Assembly: GCA_947500445.1 (NCBI GenBank) | Contig: CANMSB010000042.1 | Coordinates: 1 to 34,273, forward strand | Source of the DNA: an uncultured Flavobacteriaceae bacterium | Lineage (GTDB): Bacteria > Bacteroidota > Bacteroidia > Flavobacteriales > Flavobacteriaceae | DNA: 34,273 nucleotides | Reading direction: 5' to 3' | Part shown: piece by piece, positions 15,590-23,240 of the stretch | Position numbering within the stretch: position 1 is the first letter of the stretch | Layout: each line of letters begins with the position of its first letter | Made by a program: the position numbers and the translations under genes | The notes under the pieces: generated by a model | Seen by the model: only the letters and a program-made list of their open reading frames with translations | Databases searched by the model: none | Told to the model about the DNA's origin: nothing

Positions 15590-16747
15590 TTAATCGTCCG
15601 TGCCGATAGGGGTACGGTACAAATTGTTTCGGTCTAAAATATACACCGCGTTGTCCAAGGTGTCAATTCCATAGGAGTCTCCCACGAAAAAAACGGTACT
15701 GTCCTTTTTGGTCAAAAATGGTGTTGCCACACTATCTTTTTCCTTTATGGAATAAACGAAACTTGGGCGCTCTTTATCGTTAAAGGAAATCGATGTTGTA
15801 ACCAGTGCCATATTGTTCACGTAGATAATGGCACTGACATTACTTTTTGAAGCTTCGTCCGGAAGGGCTATTTCGGTCCATTCTTTCCCGCCATCGTCGG
15901 TACGGAACAAACTACCGTCAAGACCACCGATATAACCGGTAGCGCTATTGCGAAAGGCAATGGCATTCAAACTACCGTATTTCTTTTTGATGTCGAAATG
16001 AAGGTCCCAGGTTTTGCCTTGGTCTTTACTGCCATAGCATTTTCCGGATTGAGTTACGATATTGATTTCTTGTTTGGAGGGGATGGTAAAATCGGTTATG
16101 GCAAAGATGCCGCCATCGATAGCCTTGGTGTCGATAACCTCCCAGTCCGTTCCACCATTTGTAGTTTTTAAAAGGACGGAACGGCCACTTTCCTGTCCGG
16201 AAATGTAACCAAGGTCCGGGCTTAAAAAAGCCATTTTAAAATAATGGATTTGGGTAATGGCAGCCTTTTCGTAAAAAGGTTCCGTATTCAATACGGTCCA
16301 AGTTTCACCGAAATCCGAAGTTCTAAAAATGTATTTGCTTTCCCCTACGATAAACAGGTCGGTATCCGTAAATGCGGCCGAATGAAAGGCGTTCGCAAAG
16401 TTGGAAAAGCCAAATTGGGTCCACGTCTCCCCTTTGTCCTTGGTAAGTCTGGCCCTTAGCCCTGTTCCGCCGACCAATACGCCCATATCCGCTGTTTTGA
16501 ATTTTAGACCGTTGTAAAAGTGAAAACCGGTTTCGTCCAAATGATGTAAAATGGAGGCATTTTTATCCGTGACCGTGTTCAAAAAAGTACTTTTCGATGT
16601 GGAGATGTCCTTGGTAATTTCGAGCTCAATTTCAGGAACTTCCGCAATGGGTACAAAACCGTTAACGGGTGCCTTGGGCAACTGTTCTCCACACGAAATG
16701 AAAATCCCGCTGATGAGTGCTATGAGTACTATAGTCGTTTTTATCAT
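15590..16747 (-). CDS. lipoprotein with Asp-box beta-propeller (BNR/Ycf48-like)
   Basis: 385 residues. The signal MIKTTIVLIALISGIFIS ends in a lipobox with Cys19, so it is a lipoprotein. The rest is a propeller built of at least five Asp-box repeats of the S/T-x-D-x-G-x-T-W kind: LTKDKGETW, RTSDFGETW, KTTNGGTDW, GSKDQGKTW and RTDDGGKEW. Such propellers occur in sialidases, in photosystem assembly factor Ycf48 and in many binding proteins; the catalytic Arg triad of sialidases is not recognisable, so a binding role is more likely. The gene starts 3 bp after the stop of the PL14-like lyase gene, so the two are almost certainly one operon and the protein may help in substrate or surface binding. 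Confidence 0.8.
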   Translation of the reverse strand: MIKTTIVLIALISGIFISCGEQLPKAPVNGFVPIAEVPEIELEITKDISTSKSTFLNTVTDKNASILHHLDETGFHFYNGLKFKTADMGVLVGGTGLRARLTKDKGETWTQFGFSNFANAFHSAAFTDTDLFIVGESKYIFRTSDFGETWTVLNTEPFYEKAAITQIHYFKMAFLSPDLGYISGQESGRSVLLKTTNGGTDWEVIDTKAIDGGIFAITDFTIPSKQEINIVTQSGKCYGSKDQGKTWDLHFDIKKKYGSLNAIAFRNSATGYIGGLDGSLFRTDDGGKEWTEIALPDEASKSNVSAIIYVNNMALVTTSISFNDKERPSFVYSIKEKDSVATPFLTKKDSTVFFVGDSYGIDTLDNAVYILDRNNLYRTPIGTDD

Positions 16748-16750
16748 CTG

Positions 16751-17536
16751 TCAGTTTTTTGACGTTACAAACCTTCCTTTGTAGAGTTCGATGTCGTCGA
16801 ACCAGGCTTTTTCATTCGTATAAGACCCGAACGCGTCCTTAGGGGCCCAACTGGGATCGTTTCCCCCGTGAAAGGTAGAAAACAACAGTTGGTTGATCAG
16901 CGTACTGTCGCCGGCCACTCCCCGAAATTGTATGGAATCCGTTTTGCTTATCCTGGTATTGTTTATCCAGACTTCAAAAACGCCATTTGCTTTATTTGCC
17001 GGTCGATTTACTTTGGTGTATAACGCCACTTGATGCCATATTCCCGGGGTGAACATCGGTTTTTCAGTGGTGCTTCCCTCGCCGTATTTTCCCTTCATTT
17101 TTTGATGATAGAGGTAAGGGGCCACTTTTCCGGAATCTTTGAACATAATCCTTGCGCTCCATCCTCCGGGGCCTATGGGATGGCCACCGGTAACCCGGTT
17201 TTTTGGTCCCATGCCATGGAGTTTACCGCCCCGTACAAATTTGAAGCCGGTATCAAATTTAACAAGGTAGCGCAAGGTGGCCTCCATCAAAGGCTCCTTT
17301 ACATCCATGCTATGAACGATTCTTTTGCTCCCGGAACCGTCTCCGACATAGTTCACCTGAATGCAATTGGAAGGGATAGTACCCGAAGCGGGGCTCAGAT
17401 CGATCCGTGGATCGTTCAGCAACACCTTTTCCTGTGGCGTCGGCGTTTGAGCGTCGAACGACAATGATAGTACGGCCTTGTTTGGCTTGCAAGAGCACAG
17501 TAGTACTATGGAACAGAAGTATCCTATTTTCTTCAT
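16751..17536 (-). CDS. PL14-like polysaccharide lyase lipoprotein
   Basis: 261 residues. The signal MKKIGYFCSIVLLCS has a lipobox with Cys16. The rest is a jelly-roll with the stretches typical of the PL14 group (Chlorella-virus vAL-1-like lyases that cleave glucuronic acid or alginate chains): GGKLHGMGP (103-111), GGWSARIMF (124-132) and LLFSTFHGGND (217-227). Acidic polysaccharide cleavage by beta-elimination at the cell surface is therefore likely; alginate is the best guess, not shown. First gene of a two-gene operon with the Asp-box lipoprotein. No SusC/SusD pair is nearby, so it is not part of a full utilisation locus in this window. Confidence 0.72.
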   Translation of the reverse strand: MKKIGYFCSIVLLCSCKPNKAVLSLSFDAQTPTPQEKVLLNDPRIDLSPASGTIPSNCIQVNYVGDGSGSKRIVHSMDVKEPLMEATLRYLVKFDTGFKFVRGGKLHGMGPKNRVTGGHPIGPGGWSARIMFKDSGKVAPYLYHQKMKGKYGEGSTTEKPMFTPGIWHQVALYTKVNRPANKANGVFEVWINNTRISKTDSIQFRGVAGDSTLINQLLFSTFHGGNDPSWAPKDAFGSYTNEKAWFDDIELYKGRFVTSKN

Positions 17537-17843
17537 TGGAGCTTTGACCCTGTTTGCTATGTGTAAAGTTAGGCAATGTTCGCTATTCCTGCGTTATTAA
17601 GATCCGTATTATAGAAACATGTGTGATCGATAATAGCAACTTTTTATTGGGAAGCATTCCGGTATTTATAGCAGTTATGGAAGTAGAAAAGGAAGAACAG
17701 GGTGGGGTAGGATGGTTCGTTCCTGAAACTGTCGGCAGTGGATACCAAATAATGAAGCGCCTTTTTTTAGCGTATGGTAAAAAAAGGCGAAAGGAAGTAC
17801 GACCCCAATCGCCATTTTTTCTGTAGTTGTGCTGCGTTGTACG
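17537..17843. other. 307-bp intergenic stretch with a 12-bp hairpin
   Basis: No gene is recognised. The one clear structure is CGCCTTTTTTTA (17758-17769) / TAAAAAAAGGCG (17778-17789), a perfect 12-bp stem with an 8-base loop, 55 bp past the stop of the gene at 17844. Its runs of T and A are inside the stem, so it is not a standard terminator, though it may act as a 3' end for the three-gene run to its right. The side near 17537 should hold the promoter of the lyase gene; the closest -7 box is TAACTTTA (7 of 8 matches). Confidence 0.5.
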
Positions 17844-18287
17844 CTAATTCGGGCGATATCCAATTTGTTGAAACCAGTCCCAATTGTCCCAGTAACAGGT
17901 TATTTTTTCAATGAACCCATCATCGTTGATGTTCAGCAAAAAGAGGTGTTCCACGTTATAGTACTTTCCTTTACTTGGGATTCCCAAAATTTCATTTTCT
18001 TGGGTACCGCCAATAAATACCTGAACGATGGCATTCCCTTCGTTGTCTACAGTTATGTTTTTGACCTTGTTCGATAGGTCGGGAAATGCGGCGATAAGCG
18101 CCGATGCTATTCCGAACCAGGTCGTTCCTTCCTCCCCTTTTATCTTTCCTTTTCCATTTGCTCCCAAGGGAATGTAACGAAACGTACCCTTTTCGCTGGC
18201 CAGGGATATCGCTTTATCGATTTCCCGATTGCTATAGGCTCGGAAGAAGCTCGCGGCGATTTCTTTTTTTTCAGCTATTGTTTTCAT
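17844..18287 (-). CDS. SnoaL-like (NTF2-fold) protein
   Basis: 147 residues, one NTF2-like cone domain. MKTIAEKKEIAASFFRAYSNREIDKAISL is the usual first helix pair, IASALIAAFPDLSNKV matches the SnoaL-like ester-cyclase signature (A-F-P-D), and the last strands (GFIEKITCYWDNWDWFQQIGY) end the fold. Members include polyketide cyclases and many proteins without a known substrate. It starts 34 bp after the DJ-1/PfpI gene and is probably co-transcribed with it. A second SnoaL domain, on an exported protein, occurs at 3837-4721 but is not closely similar. Confidence 0.82.
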   Translation of the reverse strand: MKTIAEKKEIAASFFRAYSNREIDKAISLASEKGTFRYIPLGANGKGKIKGEEGTTWFGIASALIAAFPDLSNKVKNITVDNEGNAIVQVFIGGTQENEILGIPSKGKYYNVEHLFLLNINDDGFIEKITCYWDNWDWFQQIGYRPN

Positions 18288-18321
18288 CCGATGTTGTTTT
18301 TATGGTTTTATCTTATTGAAC

Positions 18322-19023
18322 TCATTTTGCGGGGGCCAATTCAAGCGTTTGCTGTGCTGCGGAAACAGAGGATTGTGGGTTTTGCCCAGTTACCAAGTTA
18401 CCGTCCGTTACAATATAGTCGGACCAATCTTCCGATTTGGTGAAAAGTGCACCTTCCGATACCAGGGCATCCTCCAATAAAAATGGTACAACGGTGGTTA
18501 AACCAACTGCCTCTTCCTCGGTATTGGTGAAAGACGTCAGACGTTTGCCCTTGACAAACGCGCTTCCATCCGTTTTTTCGACTCCTTTGAGGGCGGCAAC
18601 GCCATGACAAACCAGACCGATAGGCTTTTCTTCCTTGTCAAATGCGTTGATCAATCGAGCAACATCTTGGTTGTCGCCCAAGTCCCACATTGGTCCATGT
18701 CCGCCAGGAAAGAATAGGATGTCGAACTTGGAAGCATCCATTTGGGATATTTTTAATGTGTTGTTTATTGCCGATAAAGCACTTTCGTCTGTTGCGAACT
18801 TTTTGGTGGATTCCGTCTGCCATTCTTCCAATTCGCTTTTGGGATCTAATGGGATGGCTCCGCCTTTCATGGAAGCGATCGTTACGGTGGCTCCCGATGC
18901 GATGTACCGATAATAGGGGGCCGCTATTTCTTCAAGCCAGACTCCGGTTTTTTGACTAGTGTTGCCCAATTGGTCATGGGAAGTAGTTGCGATAAGTACG
19001 TTCAAATTTTTCATCTGTTGCAT
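18322..19023 (-). CDS. DJ-1/PfpI family type 1 glutamine amidotransferase-like protein (Hsp31/glyoxalase III-like)
   Basis: 233 residues from the first ATG; an ATG three codons later (19014, MKNLNVLIATT) is an equally good start. The class I glutamine-amidotransferase-like fold shows the nucleophile elbow GLVCHGVAAL (Cys139, His140), the oxyanion segment FFPGGHG (105-110) and an N-terminal GVWLEE whose Glu31 fits the third catalytic position of the Hsp31 group. These proteins act as glutathione-independent glyoxalases, converting methylglyoxal to lactate, or as protein deglycases or chaperones. A Crp/Fnr regulator lies upstream on the same strand, with two FNR-like boxes in between, so it is probably induced by a stress or redox signal. 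Length is normal for the family. Confidence 0.88.
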   Translation of the reverse strand: MQQMKNLNVLIATTSHDQLGNTSQKTGVWLEEIAAPYYRYIASGATVTIASMKGGAIPLDPKSELEEWQTESTKKFATDESALSAINNTLKISQMDASKFDILFFPGGHGPMWDLGDNQDVARLINAFDKEEKPIGLVCHGVAALKGVEKTDGSAFVKGKRLTSFTNTEEEAVGLTTVVPFLLEDALVSEGALFTKSEDWSDYIVTDGNLVTGQNPQSSVSAAQQTLELAPAK

Positions 19024-19075
19024 GTTTTAAGATTAATTACATGGCAAAGATGCAATCAATAGCTAGCTTGATCCG

Positions 19076-19113
19076 TTGACCTATGTTATGAAAAAAAATT
19101 GACCTAAGTTAAG
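19076..19113 (-). promoter_or_regulatory. two FNR/Crp-like operator boxes upstream of the DJ-1 gene
   Basis: TTGACCTATGTTATG (19076-19090) and TTGACCTAAGTTAAG (19099-19113) agree at 13 of 15 positions and are 23 bp apart, about two helical turns. The second reads TTGAC-CTAA-GTTAA, the layout of Crp/Fnr-family half-sites (compare the FNR box TTGAT-N4-ATCAA). It overlaps the stop codon of the Crp/Fnr gene. The direct target should be the DJ-1/SnoaL pair. Confidence 0.6.
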
Positions 19114-19720
19114 AAGAGGCTTTTACCAAGTTTTTCCTAATTCGGGAAAGGCTTTCCGGTTTTATTCCTAAATAATTGGCGATCATATAATTGGGAACCC
19201 TTTGCTCCAGATTGGGATACGCTTTTAGAAAATCCTGATACCGCTCACCGCTCGACTTGTCCATAGCGGAAAGCACCCTGTCTTGAAGTGCGACAAAGGC
19301 AGCGGTAAGCTTAATCCTGAAAAAACGGTCGAATTTTGGAATGGCCAAAAACAGCGCTTCAAGGTCTTGTTTCGATATTCCATAGACAATCGAATCTTCT
19401 ATGGTGTCAATATTTAGGGTGGCTTTACCTCCTTCAAAAAAGGCTTTAAAATCACTGATCCACCAGTTTTCTATAGCAAATTGCACGATATGCTCATCTC
19501 CGTTTTCATCGACTTCATACGCTTTCAATCCCCCGCTGGCAACAAAGTATTCGTGGGTGACAGGATCTCCTTGCTGTATAAGAAACTGTTTTTTTCGTAA
19601 TTTCTTTTTTATAAGAACGGCGGTAAAACGTTCTTTTTCCGATGTGTTAAGCGTAATTAGCTCTTCTACATGTGTTAATATCTCTTTAAACATATTCCTG
19701 TATTGTGCCTTGATTTGCAT
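19109..19720 (-). CDS. Crp/Fnr family transcriptional regulator
   Basis: 203 residues from the first ATG; an internal ATG nine codons later (MFKEILTHVEE) is also possible. Residues about 30-125 form the cyclic-nucleotide-type sensor barrel (KKQFLIQQGDPVTHEYFVASGGL, DENGDEHIVQFAIENWWISD). The C-terminal helix-turn-helix is short and typical for Bacteroidota: QRVPNYMIANYLGIKPESLS followed by RIRKNL. No Cys cluster for an Fe-S centre is seen, so it is not an oxygen-sensing FNR. Two FNR-like boxes start at its stop codon and lead into the DJ-1 gene, which it most likely controls. Confidence 0.9.
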   Translation of the reverse strand: MQIKAQYRNMFKEILTHVEELITLNTSEKERFTAVLIKKKLRKKQFLIQQGDPVTHEYFVASGGLKAYEVDENGDEHIVQFAIENWWISDFKAFFEGGKATLNIDTIEDSIVYGISKQDLEALFLAIPKFDRFFRIKLTAAFVALQDRVLSAMDKSSGERYQDFLKAYPNLEQRVPNYMIANYLGIKPESLSRIRKNLVKASS

Positions 19721-19904
19721 CCTTTAGGTATGTCACCTTCTGGGCGACCGAATCTGTCTTTAAAGGTACGGACCAAATTGGATTCTTTCATGCATTTTTA
19801 GGATATGGGCGTATGCACCAAAACCTTTCTTACCGTATGAAAAGATATTCAATAGGGATTATCCGAAAACCCTAGCGGTACGGATAAATACGTCATGAGC
19901 GGGA

Positions 19905-21074
19905 CTATGGGTCACTAACAACAACGGTTACCGTGGCGACGGTGGTGTTCGAAAATGAATCTTCTGCTTGTAAGGCCAATTCGAACGTACCGGTTTTGTT
20001 CGGCGTCAAGGTAAAGGTCATTTTTTTGCTATCAAATTTGACCCAATCCAGCAAAGGACCGACATGATCGATTTTTAATGGTCCGCGGTCATCAATATCT
20101 TTAAAATAATCCAATGGAAGTTGAATTATCACTGTTTTACCCAAAGGAACGACCGTTTCGGGAATGGGATTAAAAACAAACGGCTTAAATAGTTTTTGAG
20201 TGTTCACCCAATAAATGTCCGATTCTTCTAGGCCGGACGAATTGAAAATCATTCGGGTAAAGAACAACAATCGATGGTCGATAGAAACAAAGGGCCTACG
20301 TTCCCAATTAGCGGTATTTATACCTTGGTCCAGTACTTTCGGTATCGTCCAGTTTCCTTGGGAATTTTTGTAGCTGATCAATAGGTCCGGACCGCTTTCA
20401 TCGGACAGGTAGCTGCTAAAGATCATATAGTTGGCGTTCGGAGATATAAAAATACTTTCCTCGTCCCGTTCGGTGTTGACGGCGACTATTGGTATCGCTG
20501 GTTGGTAGCTACCGTTTTGAAAAGGGGAAAAATAGAGGTCGGCCAATCCGTTTCCCTTGCTGTTGGAAGAAAAGTATACGCTGCGTTCCAATGTCATGCC
20601 CGCCATTGCTTCCCTGGAGGATGTACTGATCGGGTCGTTTAGTTTTTCGGGACCGGTCCAATTTCCCTTATTCTTCCGGAGGATCCAAATATCGGTAAGA
20701 TAGGTTAGCGTGTCATGTTTGCTTTTTGCGAACAAAAGGGATTTTCCGTCGGGTGAAAAATGGGGCAGGTAAGCGCTGGTTCCCTTTAGGGGCTCAAAAA
20801 CGCTCGGTTCGTCCCAACCGGTAGCATGCTTTTGGGTCGACCATATCTCGCCTTTAAAATCATTTTCGTTCAATACCCCAAATGCCAACTCACGAGTGTC
20901 CGGGGCAACGGAAATGCCGTGTTCCAGTCTTCCTTTTTTGGAGACGATATCGGGGGCAAACATCACGGGAACCGAATCGGGGAGCTGCTGCCCAAGGTAA
21001 TCGACGGTCGGTGCCGTTGATTTGCAGGCGATAAGCCCAAAGAATAAAACAAAAAACAATAAGTCTCTTGGCAT
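19905..21074 (-). CDS. PD40 (TolB-like) propeller lipoprotein with a C-terminal cadherin-like domain
   Basis: 389 residues. The signal MPRDLLFFVLFFGLIA ends in a lipobox with Cys17. Residues about 50-300 are PD40 propeller blades, recognisable as HFSPDGKSLLFAK, YFSSNSKGNGLADLY and IFISPNANYMIFSSY. Residues about 310-389 form an Ig-like, dystroglycan-cadherin-type domain (DYFKDIDDRGPLKIDHVG ... TPNKTGTFELALQAED). PD40 proteins in Bacteroidota are mostly surface or periplasmic binding proteins of unknown ligand. Stands alone: 184 bp follow the Crp/Fnr gene and 198 bp precede it. Confidence 0.8.
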   Translation of the reverse strand: MPRDLLFFVLFFGLIACKSTAPTVDYLGQQLPDSVPVMFAPDIVSKKGRLEHGISVAPDTRELAFGVLNENDFKGEIWSTQKHATGWDEPSVFEPLKGTSAYLPHFSPDGKSLLFAKSKHDTLTYLTDIWILRKNKGNWTGPEKLNDPISTSSREAMAGMTLERSVYFSSNSKGNGLADLYFSPFQNGSYQPAIPIVAVNTERDEESIFISPNANYMIFSSYLSDESGPDLLISYKNSQGNWTIPKVLDQGINTANWERRPFVSIDHRLLFFTRMIFNSSGLEESDIYWVNTQKLFKPFVFNPIPETVVPLGKTVIIQLPLDYFKDIDDRGPLKIDHVGPLLDWVKFDSKKMTFTLTPNKTGTFELALQAEDSFSNTTVATVTVVVSDP

Positions 21075-21164
21075 AGGTTGAATATTACCGGTATTGCACG
21101 GCCCGCAAACAGCAGCTCACGAGACTTGCAGTGGTTGTAAAAATTTAAAAATAACAGTTTTTTG

Positions 21165-21190
21165 GATGGTATGAAAAATACGATACCATC
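21165..21190. repeat. 8-bp inverted repeat in the gap before the PD40 gene
   Basis: GATGGTAT (21165-21172) and ATACCATC (21183-21190) with a 10-base loop, about 80 bp past the end of the dioxygenase gene. No U-tract follows on the minus strand, so it is an operator or a weak RNA structure rather than a clear terminator. Confidence 0.35.
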
Positions 21191-21272
21191 GCGTTGGGAA
21201 CATTTTGCTTTAGTAGCAGGAGAATGCCATCGAATAACTAATCTTTCTTATATAACTGGTGGTGGTGTGCTG

Positions 21273-22181
21273 CTAGGCCTTTGGTGTTTTGTAATCCAGA
21301 CTTTTTCTAAATGCTTCGGTGCCAAAGTCCACGGTATCGGGACGCACGAAGGGTTTTGCAAGGTTTTCGGTGCCCTTGTATCCATAGGGGTCGGTTCCGG
21401 CCACTATAAAAATATCGCGAAAATCATTTGTTGCGGCCACGCGCCCATCCATATCCCAGGGCAACATGCTCTCGGCACTAGAGTAGTGCGATACGAGGGC
21501 GCGCCGGAAACGGTCCGTAGTTTTATTCTTTAGGGACATATGGAGCAAGTACCCGTTAAAGAAAATTACCCCACCCTTTTTTACCGGAACCGCAACAAAG
21601 TCTTTTTCTGTGTAAGGGGTAAGATCGGCTACTTCGGTGTCGGCAAAGTTGGAATCGCTGTTCGGGACCCTTTTCCTAATGATACCGTCATTGTGTGATC
21701 CGGGAACTACCCAAAGGCAGCCGTTATCGACATCGGCATCATCGATAGCAAGCCATACCCCGGTTAGTGAACGGTCCCTAGTAGGAATAAAAAATTCGTC
21801 TTGATGCCAAGCTTGACCCTTTTTGCCCGGAGCTTTTATGAACAACATGGTCTGAAGGCATTTTACGTTCGTTCCGATCAAATATTGAAGGATGTCGGCC
21901 ACTTTTGAAGCTTTTGCGACGGACTTGATGAATTCTGAAATTTTATGCGGAAAATGGATGGCGACGTATTTTTTTAAAATAGTCTTCGTCGTGTCTTTAT
22001 CGCTATGGTTTTGCAGCCCTTCGATATCGCCACGCTTTCCGGTAACGATATGCGTCGCTTCCTGCCGCAATTGTTCGATAAGGGTTTCCGAGACTAATTT
22101 TGGAACTACTAGAAACCCGTTTTTTTTATAAAATGTAATATTGGCTTCGGTGATACCATCGAGCATTTCGAAATTTTTCAT
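21273..22181 (-). CDS. phytanoyl-CoA dioxygenase (PhyH) family Fe(II)/2-oxoglutarate oxygenase
   Basis: 302 residues of the PhyH group, which hydroxylate small substrates with oxygen and 2-oxoglutarate. The iron triad is visible: His126 and Asp128 in AWHQDEFFIP, and the distal His214 in YLLHMSLKNKT, with an Arg about 12 residues later for 2-oxoglutarate. NGCLWVVPGSHNDG is the typical turn between them. The ectoine-hydroxylase signature is not present, so ectoine is unlikely. The gene starts 11 bp after the GntR-type sugar regulator and is in its operon; a sugar:H+ symporter is divergent. The substrate is therefore probably a sugar-derived or otherwise imported compound, but this is inferred from context. 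Confidence 0.87.
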   Translation of the reverse strand: MKNFEMLDGITEANITFYKKNGFLVVPKLVSETLIEQLRQEATHIVTGKRGDIEGLQNHSDKDTTKTILKKYVAIHFPHKISEFIKSVAKASKVADILQYLIGTNVKCLQTMLFIKAPGKKGQAWHQDEFFIPTRDRSLTGVWLAIDDADVDNGCLWVVPGSHNDGIIRKRVPNSDSNFADTEVADLTPYTEKDFVAVPVKKGGVIFFNGYLLHMSLKNKTTDRFRRALVSHYSSAESMLPWDMDGRVAATNDFRDIFIVAGTDPYGYKGTENLAKPFVRPDTVDFGTEAFRKSLDYKTPKA

Positions 22182-22192
22182 AGATGTTCAAT

Positions 22193-23164
22193 TTAGATCG
22201 ATTTTCGTTCTTTTACCATGGAACCGTTGTGGATGTTATAGGGTTTGGAACTGCCCAGTTTGGAAACTAATAGTTTTCCCATTTGAGCAAAATCTGTCGA
22301 TATGGTGGTAATTCCATTACCTACGATTTTCTTTAGAATAGTTTCGTTATAACTGACCAGTCCGATGTCTTTTCCCAGCTCGTGGTCCATTTGGGTAGTG
22401 GTGGTCACCACGGCGGCCAGGTCTTCGTCATCAATGACCAAAAAGGCTGTTCCGGGACGTATGCTTTTTTGCGCGACCTTCGATACAATTTCGTAATCGA
22501 TGGCCGTTTGAATACAGAATTTTTGAAACCCGATCTTTAATTCTTGGGGGTGATGGGAGGGGTTCCTAAAAACAAAAATAAATTTAGAATAGTATCGTAT
22601 TCTATGGGAGAGTTTTACCAATCCATCATAAACATCTTTTTTAAAATCCTGTCCTATAAAATTGAAGGGGCCCGGGATGCCATCGCGTCGATCGAGGAGC
22701 GTTACCTTTTTGTTCGGCAACAGTTGCAGTGCCTTTTGCACTAAAGACGAATTTGGGTACGGACTTATGGCATAGTGCGTGTAGTTCTCGTTGGCCTCCT
22801 CGATCAACCTGTAAAAAAGTTCTTCATTGTGGTGGTGAAAGTATATCCTATATTTTCCCTTTTCCGATACTGCCTCCGATACGTTTTTCACTAACGTATC
22901 TTTATAAGAGGAAAGGGAATCCAGTAAAAGAAACAGATTGATTTTGGTGGTAATGCTCCGGTTTTGTAGAAAATAGCCTTTCCCGTGGACCGGTACCGCA
23001 ATTCCCCTGGCCTTTAAATTTTTGTAGACCCGTATGCCGGTATCCCTAGAAACGGAATAGTTGTTTTGTAATGTTGCCAGGGACGGTAATGCATCGCCCT
23101 GTGAAAGACTTCCTTTTTGGATCGCTTTCTCTAAATCGGAAACTATTTTCTGTACAATGGTCAA
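22193..23164 (-). CDS. GntR-type regulator with a periplasmic-binding-like sugar sensor domain
   Basis: 323 residues. Residues 1-70 are a GntR winged helix (AIQKGSLSQGDALPSLATLQ, SVSRDTGIRVYKNL, GIAVPVHGKGYFL). Residues about 75-315 are a LacI/GalR-like substrate-binding domain (INLFLLLDSLSSY, AISPYPNSS, GLVSYNETILKKIVGNGITTISTDF). This architecture, as in AraR, is used by Bacteroidota to sense sugars. Divergent from a sugar symporter by 76 bp and first gene of the operon with the dioxygenase. A tandem AACTGGTA repeat (23170-23187) just upstream of its own start overlaps the transporter promoter, fitting autoregulation and repression of both sides. Confidence 0.9.
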   Translation of the reverse strand: MTIVQKIVSDLEKAIQKGSLSQGDALPSLATLQNNYSVSRDTGIRVYKNLKARGIAVPVHGKGYFLQNRSITTKINLFLLLDSLSSYKDTLVKNVSEAVSEKGKYRIYFHHHNEELFYRLIEEANENYTHYAISPYPNSSLVQKALQLLPNKKVTLLDRRDGIPGPFNFIGQDFKKDVYDGLVKLSHRIRYYSKFIFVFRNPSHHPQELKIGFQKFCIQTAIDYEIVSKVAQKSIRPGTAFLVIDDEDLAAVVTTTTQMDHELGKDIGLVSYNETILKKIVGNGITTISTDFAQMGKLLVSKLGSSKPYNIHNGSMVKERKSI

Positions 23165-23169
23165 AATTC

Positions 23170-23209
23170 AACTGGTATGAACTGGTACGAATTTAATTTT
23201 TTATATTTG
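23170..23209 (+). promoter_or_regulatory. candidate GntR operator overlapping the transporter promoter
   Basis: AACTGGTA occurs twice in tandem (23170-23177 and 23180-23187), 10 bp apart. TATATTTG (23202-23209) is an exact match to the -7 consensus TAnnTTTG and ends 31 bp before the transporter ATG. The -33 position would fall on the second repeat unit, so a bound regulator would block RNA polymerase. The operator call rests on the repeat and its place between a divergent regulator and transporter. Confidence 0.5.
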
Positions 23210-23240
23210 ATTTTCAAAATACCAACCTCAGATTATTTCA

